From Celoporthe dispersa (taxonomy: Eukaryota > Ascomycota > Sordariomycetes > Diaporthales > Cryphonectriaceae): DNA of 64,000 nt. The notes beneath the pieces were generated by a model. The model made no database searches and was not told the origin of the DNA. It saw nothing but the letters and a program-made list of their open reading frames with translations. The position numbers and the translations under genes were made by a program. The stretch is from positions 4,264,001 through 4,328,000 of the forward strand of contig WAID01000007.1 of the NCBI GenBank assembly GCA_016584495.1, written 5' to 3'. Below are positions 33,348 to 46,075 of the stretch, piece by piece (the first letter of the stretch is position 1; every line of letters begins with the position of its first letter).

Positions 33348-35634
33348 TGAGAAAGAGTGAGGATGGTGTTTTATGGATGAGTTTCGGATTTGAGGAGTTG
33401 CTGTTGCTACTGCTGTTGTGATTGTAGTCGTGTGTGCTCTGCCATCCTCTCTCGAACATTTGTCCTACCTTCGTGGTCTATTTATCCTCTTCCATCAGCC
33501 ATGTCTCCCGTCACCTCTTCCACAGAAGTTCAATTCAAGGAGAAAGCCGCATAAACTGCGCCTATCTTGGCGAGCAAAAGGCTTGGGTAGACGTTGTGCC
33601 AACGTCCACCACGATATTTTCTACCACGCTCGTTCTGCGTGCCTCCGGTTTGCCGCCGAGTCTTGTGCATCGCGACCAAATTTCGCTCTCGACTTGGCAT
33701 TCCTGTATTCTCAAACCAAGAATTCGTATTTGAGCTAGCAAAGCCGATTCAAGAGAACTTGCAATTCACATTCTTTGAGTAAATGCTATTCACTGGCCAA
33801 GTATATCTTGCGTGTATGTCTCTTATTGCATGAAGGGGCAGTGCTTCTTTGAAGGAAAGAAGCATATGAATTTCCTTGACGCCATGCCTGGATGTTTATG
33901 TGCAATTGGGCTCTGTTGACTAACGGCCCGACTCGATCGTATGAGGCCATCATTATTCATTCAGGTACAGCCTCAATGTGGGCTTCGGTTACGGGATACG
34001 TGATGCTTGGCGCCACATTTAAAGTAAAGGACAAGAAAAAGTCATTCGACTGTTTCCGCGACCTCATATTGAATCTTAGTTTGGCACTGCGTCTACTTGA
34101 AACGGACCAGCTAATCTATACTTTTCGTGAACCTTTATAGCTTTGCAATATTGTATACATTCATGTTACTTTCTGCTGATGCAAAATTCGCAATGCTCAG
34201 TTTGAAATATTCTGGCCGTTTCAGAAATCCATTGTCAAGTCCGGGCAGCAATGACTTATGGTCAGCAGCATCGAACCACAGCTCGGACATAGTGGCGCGA
34301 GAAGGACCACCGCCAGAGGTCACCGGGCAAAAGCCCTGTCGACTCAATCATGACGATGCAGAGTGAATGACAGCAAACAAAGGTTATAGAGGGACAACAT
34401 TAGAGCTAAAACTCTGTCTTAGACTTGCTTACTAGGCTCAAATTAGAAAGAGAAAATAAAGACGATATCTATAATTGTCTAGCAAATGTTCGTTTGTTCT
34501 ATTTAACAGCGAACAAACGAAGGGCATAGCTACTAGTATTGAAAACCTTCCTAGACGTATAGGGTAAGCTGTACTGTGCTAAATATATGCGTGTATATAG
34601 TTCTCGACCTAATTATCTAGTGACCCGGAATGCGAAGATAGCAACGGCAAGCCATCCGGTTGGACCCTCCCTTGCCGCCGTATGAGAGCTGAAACTGGGT
34701 ACGAAAGAGGAGATACTCTCGAGTGTCGAAAGCCCAGAGCCAAGTATTGTAGTGTATAGTTTTCTTTCTTCTTTGCTTATTTCTTTTCTCTTCCCCCCCC
34801 CCCCCTAATCCATATCGCCCCCTAAGCTCTCCTCCTCCTTCTCTTCTATGCGATGGCCTCGTCTGTTGCCATAGGCTCCCCTTCATTCCCTTGGTCCTGG
34901 GCAAGGGCCACATCTGTGCCATCGCTGGCTAGTGCAGCAACTATGCCCTAAGGAAGACAGTATTCGTTATAGAACTCTGTGACATCTGTAAAGCGCTGGA
35001 AGGCATCTGGGTCCACTACTAAGTCCTCAAGATAGCATCTTTTCCCCCCAATACTGACAAGCAACCAGAGCAATGTCAGCCAGGGCTGGCCAAGTTTATA
35101 GATGTATGTATATAGAACTGATCAGGCAACGGCAAAGCAAGGGAAGGAAGGAGGAAAACTAGGTTCAGCAATCCTTTTGCAAGTACTTAAAGCGGCGCCG
35201 AAGCAGCTCACACCCTCTCACCTCATTTGTATACCCTCTTGAGCTTGACATTCTCTTCAGCATGCACCATTGCTGTAATCGACGACCGAGTCTAGCTCTC
35301 GAGTTTCGACCTCGAGTAACTTAACGGCTGCCTGGGCTAGCCCTGTTATATAGAACGCTGCTTTAGCTGCTTAGGGTAGGTAAAACAGCTCTGTGCCGCA
35401 CAATTGCAGGCATAATCTCGCTACAGTGCGGCTAGGCCTATAGTCTCCAAATTTAAAGATAAGCTTTCTTAGCGTCTGACTGTTCATAGGAAGAGGAATG
35501 TGTTATAAACATGGGCTGGCGGGACCTTTGTTTTTTCTTATCGGGATCTTCCTATACTTTGTAGATTTCGCGATACGCCGTCTTAGCGACTCCTATTCGC
35601 TCATCTTCTTGGCTGGACCAGCCCAGTCTTCGCT
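33348..35634. other. Long intergenic stretch
   Basis: About 2.3 kb with no intact gene. It contains an 11-bp perfect inverted repeat with an 11-nt loop (34489-34499 and 34511-34521), a C11 run near 34795-34805, and from about 35480 back to 34930 on the minus strand a run of protein-like but stop-broken sequence (for example AAFYITGLAQAAVKLLEVETRELDSVV in part) that may be an old repeat or transposon relic. Confidence 0.35.
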
Positions 35635-37515
35635 ATGAGAACGTCCATGGTTTTGGTGCTCGCCAGCGGCTCTTTTCAGTTTGCAAATGCCGCCATACAG
35701 TTTCCCTTCGCTAAGCAGAAGTTCAGCGGATTCAGAGACGCCTCTGATTCGAGAACCCGCTCCATCAGCTCGAGTCTCTCACCCCAAGACACGTCTTACG
35801 TCGTCAATGTGACTGTGGGCACCCCTGGCCAACCTGTCTCATTACAGCTTTCGCCTTCTTCTTCAGATACCTGGGTTATCGACTCTCGCTCGAGCTCGTG
35901 CAATCAGCTTTTGTATGACTGGGAAACCAACGTCGTCTCCAATCTGAACAATTGCCCAGGAGGAACCTGTAAGTGATCCTGACAGTACAGGCCAATCTCC
36001 ACTCCACATTCTCTTCTCGCGACTTGCAGAACGTCCTTCCCATCCCTGTTTGAGGAGAGCTGACCAGGCCCAACAGTCAACCCAGACAATTCATCTAGCT
36101 TTAAGGCCCTCAACACGAGTGACGACAACAATTATGCAGAACACCCAAACTTCTTCGGGGTCAGCGATGACGGTGGCTACGCTGACGGCGAATACATCAG
36201 CGACATTCTGACTATCGGCGAATCGCCCGTATCTAATTTGACTATGGGGCTTGCGAGCATATCATATAATAATAGATTCTCAGCAACATTTTCGGGGGTT
36301 CTAGGCATTGGCCATAATGATAGCACTCACGACAACCTTCCTAGCCATCTACAGAAAACAGGTCTCATCAATAGTACGGCATATTCGATCTGGGTGGATG
36401 ATCAGACTGCTAGCTCAGGCAATCTGCTCTTTGGCGCTATCGATACAACCAAATTCGATGGGAACCTGATACGCTTGGAATCAGAGGATCCGCACTACAT
36501 GATGGTTCAGGTTGTGAGTATGAACGGCTCCACAAGAACTGGCAACGGGCTCGTTGCCATCACGGCTGCTGCAAATGACAAGCTCGATTCCTTTGACACA
36601 ATCGGACTGGAAACCAGCAATGACAGCTTCCTATTCACTGCAATCTTCAGCCCGCCGGATATTGTCTCAACTCTTCCTACCGATATTGCTACCCAAATCT
36701 GGTCGATATCTGGTGCTTACTATCACGACAAGCTCAAGATGGCCGTTATCTTGTGCAACGCTACTGAGGACACCACCACCAATTTCACTCTGCAGCTCGG
36801 CGGTCAGAGCACCCTGGGTCCGATCATACCAGCATACATGTCCGATCTTGTCATCCCGACCAGCGAGGTGAACGTGTCGAAACTCCTATGGATGAACAAC
36901 TACGAGATTGAGGAGTACAACCCAGATGGTAATCTGTGCCTCTTCGGTGTGCAGAACCATACCAATGGGAACTACACCTATGGAGGATACGCGTTTAACT
37001 TGGGTAGCGCGCTGCTGCGACGGACTTACAGCGTTTTTGACCTCGTGAACAATGAGGTGGCTGTTGCATCAGTCAAGTTCGATGCTACCGGGTCAACCAA
37101 CATCGTCCCGTTCACGAGTTATGGTGCCAGAGTCCCCTCGTCGACGCTGATCTGTACCTCTTCAGATTGTGAGGACGATTCGGAAAGCGGCTCTACGCCC
37201 AAAGATGGAAGAAGTGATAAGACTGGTGCCGTGGTAGGAATGAGCATTGGGATCGCCGTTGCGTGCCTTGCCCTGGGGCTCGCCATCTTCTTTTTCTATA
37301 CCCATCGCAGGAACAAGAGAATAGTGACAAAGGATACAGGGTCGACGACTACCAGCAAGGTGGGCGAAGTTGCTCCCTTCATATCGGCTGTAGACTCTGA
37401 GCCGTGTGCGAGTCAAAAATTGGCTTCTACAGCCGGAGCTTCTTGTACAGAAGCTAGCCTCGAAAAGGCGAAAGCTTCTAGAGCAACCAGGACGCCTTCT
37501 ATGAGCACAAGGTAA
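35635..37515 (+). CDS. Membrane-anchored pepsin-like (A1) aspartic protease homologue, catalytic motifs altered
   Basis: Two exons (intron about 35971-36075) give about 590 residues: signal peptide (MRTSMVLVLASGSFQFANA), pepsin fold, and a C-terminal TM helix (GAVVGMSIGIAVACLALGLA) with a basic cytosolic tail. Fold landmarks are clear: YVVNVTVGTPGQPVSLQL, SDTWVIDSRSSSC, SSFKALNTSDDNNYAEHPN, FSGVLGIGHND, and SGNLLFGAIDTTKFDG. Where active enzymes have DTGSSDTW this protein has SPSSSDTW, so the first catalytic Asp is missing. The second site, normally DSGTT or DTGTT, appears as ETSND. It is therefore probably an inactive yapsin-like surface protein. Many N-glycosylation sequons (NVT, NDS, NST, NAT, NFT, NYT) support a surface location. 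No frameshift found. Confidence 0.85.
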
Positions 37516-38693
37516 GACCCAGAACGGTCTCTGCCTTGGCCATCTCGCTCTGTGGGCCGACCAACAACGGGCATAGGTGAAAAGCAAAGCGCATGACAAG
37601 TCATGAGTTGTTAAAGCCTCTGGAGCTTGATGATGTGGATGTTCTTTCAAGACCTAATGTGGACTGATTCTGTCAAACTGATTAGACTAGAAAGATAGTA
37701 TAATTTAATCATAATGCGGCCCATAGAAATCCTACCACTGAATCGGCTTTATTTATAAAGATACAGCCCACATGTTGATCTGATAGATAGGCTAGACTCT
37801 GGCTGAGATATTTACAAACAAATAATTCCGAGAGTTGTTCATTACGCCCAGTCTTGTCGGCTATTGCTGCAAATAAGAGCAAAGATTGAGTGTCCTCCAG
37901 CTCACTGAAGATGGAGGTTACTGTCACTTCCTTTTATTAGCGCTGTCGGGGAGAGCACTACAGACCTATGCATTCCACCACTGCAGTGCAGGCTGCAGAA
38001 GTATGAGTCTTCTTCTCTTCAGAGAATTGCCAAAATTTACTACCTGATTTGCGCAGCTTATCATGTACTTCGATCGAATAGAATGAGACCTCTCGAGGAC
38101 TGATAGGATTGAAAGGGCCTGAAGGATAGGTAGAGTGTCATACAATGCGATAACAACGGAAAATATCTTGTCCAGGGATCAAATGCTGGGGGGCTCAGTC
38201 AAGAGAGAGAGAGACTTCATACTTTTGATCAAATCGCTTCCCGATGATGTTATCCTTTTTGACAAATATGGCTAAGAGAAGAGACGGGCTATGTCGACAG
38301 GCGGGAAATAACAGCGAGGCTAGTAATAATACTTCTTCGCTTCGGCAATCATCATTTTCGCTCATTAGTGATACAATACTCAGCCCTAAGCTTGCGATAT
38401 CTAAAGCTTTGCCTCTTTTCCTTTTCCCAGTTTCAGCTCGCATATGGAAGTGAAAGAGGGACTATATAAACAGCTTAGCTATCGCTATCGATAGACTATG
38501 AGTCACTAGATAGATCGTGGATTGTGTGTATACACACACACATACATATATATATATAGTTCTAGCCCTAGCTCAGCGCGCCTTATACCCCCCGGGAGCT
38601 TTTTCGGATAGGGTAGCTACGCTCCCTTTCGCCTGGCGTTAAATAGAACAAACAAGCAAACAAGCAAACATAAGATATTGTTGAGAGACTGCG
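37516..38693. other. Intergenic
   Basis: No gene recognised. It contains a simple-sequence tract (alternating TG/CA then TA, about 38525-38558). Confidence 0.35.
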
Positions 38694-39115
38694 CTGGGGT
38701 CAGTGGAGATCGTAGTCATTATGGAAATGCGCTTCACATAGCCTCAAGAGAGGGTCATCAAGAGGTTGTACAGCTACTGCTTGACAAGGATGTTGATGCC
38801 AATTCAAAATGGGAAGAGGATGATACTTCAGCACTTGTATAGCTTCTTACCAAGGCCATCAAGAGGTTTCTCAACTTCTAATTGAGAAAGGCGCAGATAT
38901 TAATGCAAAATGGAAAGCGGATGAGTTCACAGCACTTTCTATGGCTTCTTACCAAGGATATGAAGGGGTTGTCTAACTATTGCTAGATAAAGGTGCCGAG
39001 GGCAAAGAAGACATTGAGGATGAGTTCTCGAACTCAACGCTGCCTGGTGGTTCAGGTCATGGAATATCGCTATGCAAGAAACATATTGATAGAAAATTTT
39101 GGAACGATGTACTTT
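38694..39115 (+). pseudogene. Ankyrin-repeat relic
   Basis: Consecutive ankyrin repeats are readable but broken: GNALHIASREGHQEVVQLLLDK with NSKWEEDDTSAL in one frame, then a frameshift near 38840 to ASYQGHQEVSQLLIEKGADI, then FTALSMASYQGYEGVV followed by a TAA, then LLLDKGAEGK. The near-identical units suggest a tail of a long ankyrin (possibly NACHT- or kinase-linked) gene. No N-terminal domain is present nearby. Confidence 0.75.
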
Positions 39116-39976
39116 AAAAGAGAGAAAGTACAATATATTTCTCAGTATAGTAGCACTTTATTATACACCCCAAACCTGAGTTTCGGTAACCAGTTCTTTC
39201 CATGTTGCCCACGCTATTGGTTGACTGACGAGACTAGTCTTGTCGTCTTCTCGCGATATGCAATCAATTTTCATGTCCTTGTCATATTTATTGAGAGCAC
39301 TCGGCACAATCACTGGTACTATAGCCACCTCAGCTGCTGTCTATATGACGAATACTTGCACCACGGTGGAATGTGCCGCGGTGTTGAGAGGCCTGTAATA
39401 GAGTGTAAGTGGTTTTGCCCTTCAGTTTAGGGCCTGCGCAGGATTTCTAAATGATGTCAGGTTGGCCCGAATCAACTGGTATATGCCTACGCACGTCGAT
39501 ATCTGCTAATATATATCAACACTTAAAAACTACTTTAGTTAATATTACAATGCGATCCGTTTCAGTTTTTAGTAAATCAGCTTTGATCAAACGCTATTAT
39601 GTTGACATTATTGAAAGTATTGCTAGAGTCTACAAAGCAGTTCGTTCTTCTTTCTTTAGAGTTGTATAACAAGCACAAGAGTTAAGATGTTATTGCATTC
39701 AAGGCCTAATATTAATACATCCTTTCATTTTAACTAGCTAGCTGATTGAAGCAACCAACCAGAATTTATTCTGTCAGCTGATGAGCAGATGAGTCATCTG
39801 CTCGCGAGCGGGGTCGTCGAGGCGTACTATAGTAGAAACGCTGGGTGAACCTCGTCTTGATTACATTTCAATCGAGCCAGTCCCCTCCGCTGCGCCCAAG
39901 CTTCACAGTGGTCGTAAATCCATAGTGATTAAGTCCTGCGCACTGATTTGCAACAAGCAAGGGAGAAGCAGATAAG
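39116..39976. other. Intergenic
   Basis: AT-rich; promoter side of the DHA2 transporter. No gene seen. Confidence 0.35.
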
Positions 39977-41835
39977 ATGGCTTCCATTGTCCACCCAGTA
40001 GGCATATGGAGCGTACCGGGCAACGAGAGCACGAGGAACGATCACTATAATGACTCTACGAAGCACGATCCTCTAAACACAAAGCTCTCCAAGCCGGTAT
40101 GCCCGGACAAAGTCACATCTGCGATACAACGACCCTCCGAGGATCAAAAGTCTATAAATGGACAAGTGCCCACGCACACGCCCAGCCAGGATGCCAATGA
40201 GCTTCTTCCCAGCGCGACGCTCGAGCTCGTCCGCATTCAGAGCCGTGCTGACAACATGTTCACCCGCCGTCCCCCTCACGCCGACCTAGCCCAAGAAGAC
40301 GGCAGTCCTCGCCTTCCCGTATCCCAAGGCGTCCCTCCCGAGCTCCCGAACCTCTTTGCGGAGATCGTCTTCGTCCTCACCTGCACAGGCGGCCAGCTCG
40401 TCTTCGCCCTCCTCATCGGCAACGTTGCCGTAACCCAGGACGTCTTCCGCGTTGCGCTCGGCATCCCACCCTCCCAGATTCCCTGGCTTATCGGTTCTTT
40501 CATGCTCGCGTCCGGCCTGTCGGTTGTGATTTCTGGCTCCCTAGCTGACCTAGCGCCGCCGAAACCGCTTATGGTGGGTGCGTTTCTCTGGGAGGCGGTG
40601 TGGAATGTGGTAGCGGCGGTGGCTATCAGCCCGCGGCTGAAAATCCTCTTCTTCATCGCAAGAGCGATGCAGGGCCTCGCGGTCGGCGTGCTCGTGTCGG
40701 CGTCCATGAGCATCCTAGGCCGCGTGTACAGCCCAGGCATCCGCAAGACAAGAGTCTTCAGCCTGATGGCGGCGGGCTCGCCATTCGGATACTGGCTGGG
40801 CTGTGTGCAGGCCGGGGCTTTAAGCTCTCACCTCCCATGGATCTTCGGCAGCACGGCGGTCTTCCTTGCAGTCTGCACACTCGCGGCTCAGCTCACATTA
40901 CCTTCTCTACGGCCGGCCACGGATAGTCTCAACACCGAAGCGCCGTCGCTGCGCCAATTCGACTATGTCGGCGCTGGCCTGGCGTCTGTGGGGTGTAGTC
41001 TGATTATCTTCGGCCTCACTCAAGGCTCCTCGGTGCATTGGAACCCGTACACGTACTCCTCGATTATACTCGGATTTCTTATGCTCGCAGCGTTCTATCT
41101 CGTAGAGCGACGCGTCGTTCGCCCGCTCATCCCCAATACACTCTGGCAAACGCCGGGGTTTGGCGCCCTTCTTGCCTCGTATTTCCTGGGTCTTGGCGCC
41201 TACGGTGAGTCCTTGTTGTCCCAGTCAGTCAGGGTCAGTCGAGTATCGATGTTGAGATCTTGACCATCGCAGGCGCATGGCAATTCTACGCCATCCAGTT
41301 TTGGCAGCGCTACCAAAACGCCACCCCGCTGACCGCAGCCCTTTATCTCCTCCCCAACGGCCTCGTCGGCGTCTTTGCCGCCTACATTGTCTCCAAGACT
41401 CTGCACGTCGTGCCCACCCACATAATCCTCACTGCCAGCATGATCGCCTTCGGTCTCGGCTCCGTCTTCTTTCTCCCTCAGACCCCAATGTCCAGCTACT
41501 GGGCGCTCTCCATGCCTGGCGTAGCCATCGCAACGTTTGGTCCAGACATGAGTTTTGCAGCCTCAGCGATTTTCATTACGAGCAGTGTGCCGAGAAGCTA
41601 TCAGGGCGCGGCGGGCAGTCTCCTGGTTACGGTGCAGAATCTCACGATGGCGATCATGACGAGTCTCGGCGGGGCGATCGGGTTGCGAGTCGAGACCCTG
41701 CCGACAGGAGAAATTGGGCTAAATGGTATCAGGGCAATCTGGTGGTTTGGGCTGGCGGCTGCGATGTTAGGGGCACTGATCACGGCCACCATGGTTCGGA
41801 TACCGAGGGCGGAGGAGAAGGAACATGTGCAATAA
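39977..41835 (+). CDS. MFS drug:H+ antiporter, DHA2-like (14-TM) efflux transporter
   Basis: Two exons with an intron of about 70 nt near 41203-41272 encode about 590 residues: a polar N-terminus of 115-120 residues, then 14 predicted TM helices. Signs: NLFAEIVFVLTCTGGQLVFAL (TM1), IPWLIGSFMLASGLSVVISG then LADLAPPKPLMV (loop 2-3), FFIARAMQGLAVGVLVSASM (the RxxQG motif of TM4), and FSLMAAGSPFGYWLGCVQAGAL (antiporter motif C region in TM5). It probably exports a small toxic molecule in exchange for protons at the plasma membrane. It sits about 1 kb from the first P450 of the cluster and may be its left border, but there is no direct proof that it belongs. No lesion seen. Confidence 0.85.
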
Positions 41836-42869
41836 TTAACGCGTGTGCGTGTCGGACCGTAGTCTTCCTTGCGGCGTGGGATAATCAATTAATGCAAAGG
41901 GGCGAGTGGCAGCCAACGACTATCATATAGATCGAGTCACCAAGGAGTAGAAGCTGGGGAGACGGCTGATACTGTTTGTACTAGACGACAATCGTCTCCA
42001 TGCTGTTCCCCATGACCCGTCACAGCTTTGTGGATAACAAGAAGTTCGCCAGGATAGACTAACAGCAAACCAAGCAAGATTCGAGTGAGGCAATCGCCAA
42101 GAGAAGAGAACGGGCAAATGTTTGGAGCTCAGCTACAGAAAGCGGGCTGACATTAACAACGTTGCGTCTTCTGCTAGCCTAACAACTTGCTACAGCGAGC
42201 ATAGGATTTCATCAGCTTGCTGGAATCATATTAAACATTTATCAATGCTTAATGCAATAAGCGAACACACGTGACCAACCGCTGCAAGCGACCTTAGGTA
42301 GACCTGTCAGCCGGGATATACTTAAAGCTAAAGCCTTGTAAATCATAAGCCGCATTTAGGAGCCATTTACAAGAATTCTCACTTCACCTGCATAAAGGAC
42401 CTGGGACATCCGTGCCACAATCGTGGTTGTTCACTCCCATTTTCGGTTTTATAACTATTGATCTCCGTAACGTGAGAAGCCTGTGTCAGTTCATATCGCC
42501 AGTTATACTACCTTTCCCACTCAGCGAAACGCCAATCGTGGGGCTATCATTATCGGGAGTATGAGAGAATAACGACACACCATGGCCGCCCACGGAAGTA
42601 GCGACAACTGGTACGAATGAGCAGCATCTACTCACCTCACCCGCAGTTTCGACACATCGTGGAATCCAAGACTACATATATGCGACTTTGAAGGTAATGC
42701 TCTGCTGGAGATTTGTTATTGTGGTCATAGTCTATACATAAGCAAGAGTTAATGATAAATATGTCTTCCGGGGCACTAAGTGGCATCACAAGACCGTTAT
42801 TCAATCTCACGGTTATATCAATACCGCCTTATTTAGGTTAATTAACACGGATTGCTGTATGAGCATGTT
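41836..42869. other. Intergenic, convergent 3' ends
   Basis: Spacer between the DHA2 transporter (+) and the first P450 (-). No gene recognised. Confidence 0.35.
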
Positions 42870-44873
42870 TCACCTGCGGCGTATCCTGAACCGGACCGGG
42901 CTTTTGGGTTTCCTCACTCCAAACCCGAAGCGCGCCGAGCCGAACTCTACCTTATCGCCATGGTCGAATTCAACGTCGAACTTGCTGATGAGGATGGCCG
43001 CCGATAGGAACATGATGCGTTTGGCGAGGAGCCGTCCAGGACAGGCATGCTGTCCACCTAAAGGTTTCGGGCAGTCCGTTGTTTAGCTTGAGAATATCGA
43101 GTGCAAGTACCGAGAATGGTTAGATGTGATATGCGGCATATATACCTCCAAATGGGGTCCACGCCCCTTCCAGTCCTTCAACCGAGAAGCGGACGCCCTT
43201 GGTCTCAGCTGCTTCTCCCGTCGGTGCAGCTCCCTCCTTCCTCTTCCTAGCAGGGCCGCTGGTCTCGTCGTTGGGGTCGACCAGGAATCTTTTTCGGCCC
43301 AGAACTGATCCAGCGGCCGCTCGCCTTGCTTTGTGTTCCACACCTGCTCGTCTGTGTGGGCAAGCCAAGTATTTACTAGGACCAATTTGTTCCTCTGGAT
43401 CTCGACGCCGCCGATGTTCAGCTCGTGGTAAGGGGCACTTCTCGGGATGTGAATCTGCACGCCGAACCGGAGTGCCTCGGCATACATGGAGGCGAGTAGT
43501 GGGATGGACTCAAGGTACTTAAATGATGGTGGCTGTTGGAGCTGGGATATGGCGCTGCGGAGGGATGACAGTAGTCGGGGTGAGTTGAATATGTGGTAGC
43601 CGAGCGTCATGGAGGATGGCACGACGTTTGTGACGGATCTTTTTTTTTTTTCCGCTGTCAGCTTTGATCAGGTTTGAGGTGCATAAAGAAAGATAGAGAA
43701 GGTTACATAGCATATAAAAACTTACGCCCAGATGAAAGCCAGATCTGTGGACGCAACAGAGTCTTCGTCTTGCCCAGTGGCATTGAGCAATATGGTGTGT
43801 CTGTCCTTCATCATCTTTGTTCCCCACCAGTGATCTCCTCCTGAGCTGCATTGACCCTTGAGGGGCTTAGAATAGGATCTTGCTCGAGAATGCCACAATT
43901 TGACCATGCCAAGTAGCCTGTCTCTAATTTGATACGCTCGTGGAATCCAGAATGAAGGGGTCCTCTGCGCCAGACGCATCACGTTCGTGTCGAATTCCCA
44001 AAGATTGTCCATGAAATCTGGGTATTGATCCAGTAACTGCTCACCAAAGAGAGCCTTGACCAACGATGAGCCGAGGTGATGTTGGAAAAACCGATCCAGA
44101 TCCGGCTCCTCTCTCCAGCTATGCCGTCCGAGGACCGTCTCATGGCCCCGGGCTTCCTCCTCCAGGGACTCTCGGAAGAACTTCTCAAATCGCTCTTCTG
44201 CTGGGCCCAAACCCTCCTGTAGGAGTCCCGAGACAAGGTTCTCATGTGTCATGAGACTGATGCGGTCCAGCAGCCGTGGATTGCTTCCAGGGATTGGTCT
44301 GGCTCTTGACCCCGAGGTGTCGGCCAAGTAGGCGCTGACAGCGCCTTGTCTCATCCCAAAGCACTGCTTCAGGACCAGGCTGTAAGCCCGTGTGACTATT
44401 AGATGGGGGTTTTGGAATACTTCGGCAATTTGTTTGGGCCCCTGCACGACGAATACCTCATCCGTGAGAATGGGTATCCGGATGGTGGATGGGCTTGAGA
44501 TGCGTTTCCTAGATACAGTTAGGATTAGTGAGCCGATGAGACTAAACACTGATAGGGTTTTGCGGGATAAGGAGGCTCACGAAGCATCCCTGAGGAAGGA
44601 GAGACCATCAAAGACAAAGGGAATGGTACACCTGAGTATAGGGACGGTATATGGCGTGGTATGAGATTTCGCAGCGGATGCCTTCTGTGGTTTTACCAAA
44701 GTATAAAGCAGTAAGGCGATCGAAAACAGCACTGTGTACTTGAGGAGATCCCCTCTAGTGCTCTGCCGTTGAAGTGACAGACGAAGGCCCTCAGACGGGA
44801 GGATTTGAATCCTGAGGGAGTAGTCCGCCGTGGAGACATTCTGGGGCGGTTCTGAGGTGGTCACCATGGCCAT
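42870..44873 (-). CDS. Cytochrome P450 monooxygenase 1 (one frameshift)
   Basis: About 540 residues from the Met at 44873. An N-terminal TM anchor (LLKYTVLFSIALLLYTLV) places it on the ER. Then IRIPILTDEVFVVQGPK, RRTPSFWIPRA-like text before helix G (read as RLAQRTPSFWIPRAY), and the I-helix region LAFIWA|SVTNVVPSS joined across an intron with an A11 acceptor tract. The K-helix ExxR is in MYAEALRFG. PERF-type sequence is broken at 43290-43294 (T5 on the plus strand): changing the run by one base joins DQFWAEK to RFLVDPNDETSGP. The heme loop lies in the last exon as FGGGQHACPGR with the axial Cys, and the protein ends at 42870. All hallmark motifs exist, so it is probably a functional gene with a sequence error. 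Substrate unknown; it is the first of three P450s in the presumed cluster. Confidence 0.8.
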
Positions 44874-46075
44874 GGCTTGCACGAAAGCACGCAAGGAGGC
44901 CAGATTGGCAAAGCCAGCACAATTTTGAGGTCAATATGTGCTGTTATCGTCACAGACGAGATCAGCTTATGGGATATGTGTAACGTATAAGCATCCCCGA
45001 GTGAGGGAGGCAAAGAGCCACATCAAGTCCTCAGGACATAGGCAGGGAGCAGAGTTGCTAGACCAATCTTATCCAATTTCCAGGCCGAGGGTCATATTAA
45101 CAAGGAGAAGCCTGTAGGTAACATGGAAAAACCATTTGGCCGAGGGACCTAGTGATGGCCAGGTACCTCAGAAAATGGGTACCTGTATCACAAGTCGCAG
45201 TAGACGAGAGCTGCCCACTCAGCCCTAGAGGATTACCATCCAGCCCTTCGGGTTCCCAATTTGATCAGTCACCCACAGGCCGTGATAACTGTGGAGCGTC
45301 GTTGCTTCGCTATCCAGGGTAGAATACTCAGCCCGAACCAATGCAGCTCAGCTAGGAGGTGAGGAGCACGGATGGATACATAGTTGTAGTATCAGTGATT
45401 TCTTCTTTGAAGCTATACGCGCTATACACACTGTGTCCTACAATGCATTAGTCGATCGGTGAGTGCTTTCGATTTTTAGTATTAATATGGTGATACTAAG
45501 TACTGTAGCACCGAAAGTTCTTCTTAAAGTAGGGTTGCAGTCCCGTCCATCCCCGTGGTGTGGGATCGGAGTTATGGACTTGTGAAGATTGTTGATATCC
45601 ACTAATGCGCGTACCGTTTACCATTCATAATCTTTCTACAGTGTAAATTCCAAGCGAGAGCTTTCAGAGGCTCGCGAACAGGGTACCGTGCTAGTGCAGT
45701 ATTGTGGGTAGCACTGAACACCCCGGTTGTCGAGGTTAGGGCTGAGTACCTACTGCGTGTCAAGCAGGGCAGCGACGTTGCATTGCAGTAAGTTGAGGGT
45801 CTCAGCGGGCGGTTCTGGCGGATATACGTAATAAAACAATTTCACTATGTCAATACCTCCCAAATAGAGAATCCTAAATTTGGGTACACACTCTTGGTGG
45901 GAGCGGGACAGGTACTGATTATGTTATTAGAGAGAGTTGGGTGGAGGAGCGGGTACCACTCCCATCGTGGCCTGGTTCAACTTTTATATTCGTACCTGAT
46001 TCACTGCTGTCCGTCTGTCCTCTGTTGTTTCCATCTTTTTAATCTGGAACTGGTGATATCGCCACGGCTCGTCCA
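44874..46075. other. Divergent intergenic region
   Basis: 1.2 kb between the P450 1 start (-) and the Pth11-like start (+); presumed double promoter. No gene seen. Confidence 0.4.

Noticed and set aside
34489..34521. 11-bp perfect inverted repeat as terminator or element end
   Set aside because: It is an isolated hairpin in a long gene-free spacer. Fungal terminators do not use such hairpins, and no element surrounds it.
35821..35900. Sequencing error as the reason for the missing DTG motif in the aspartic-protease homologue
   Set aside because: Several independent codon changes would be needed at both catalytic sites with no frame break; a few miscalled bases cannot explain that.
34492..38653. 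16-nt inverted match (34492-34507 against 38638-38653) flanking the aspartic-protease-like gene, possible transposon ends
   Set aside because: A match of this length is expected about once by chance in a window this size with AT-rich spacers. Adjacent sequence is not colinear and no transposase or target-site duplication was seen.
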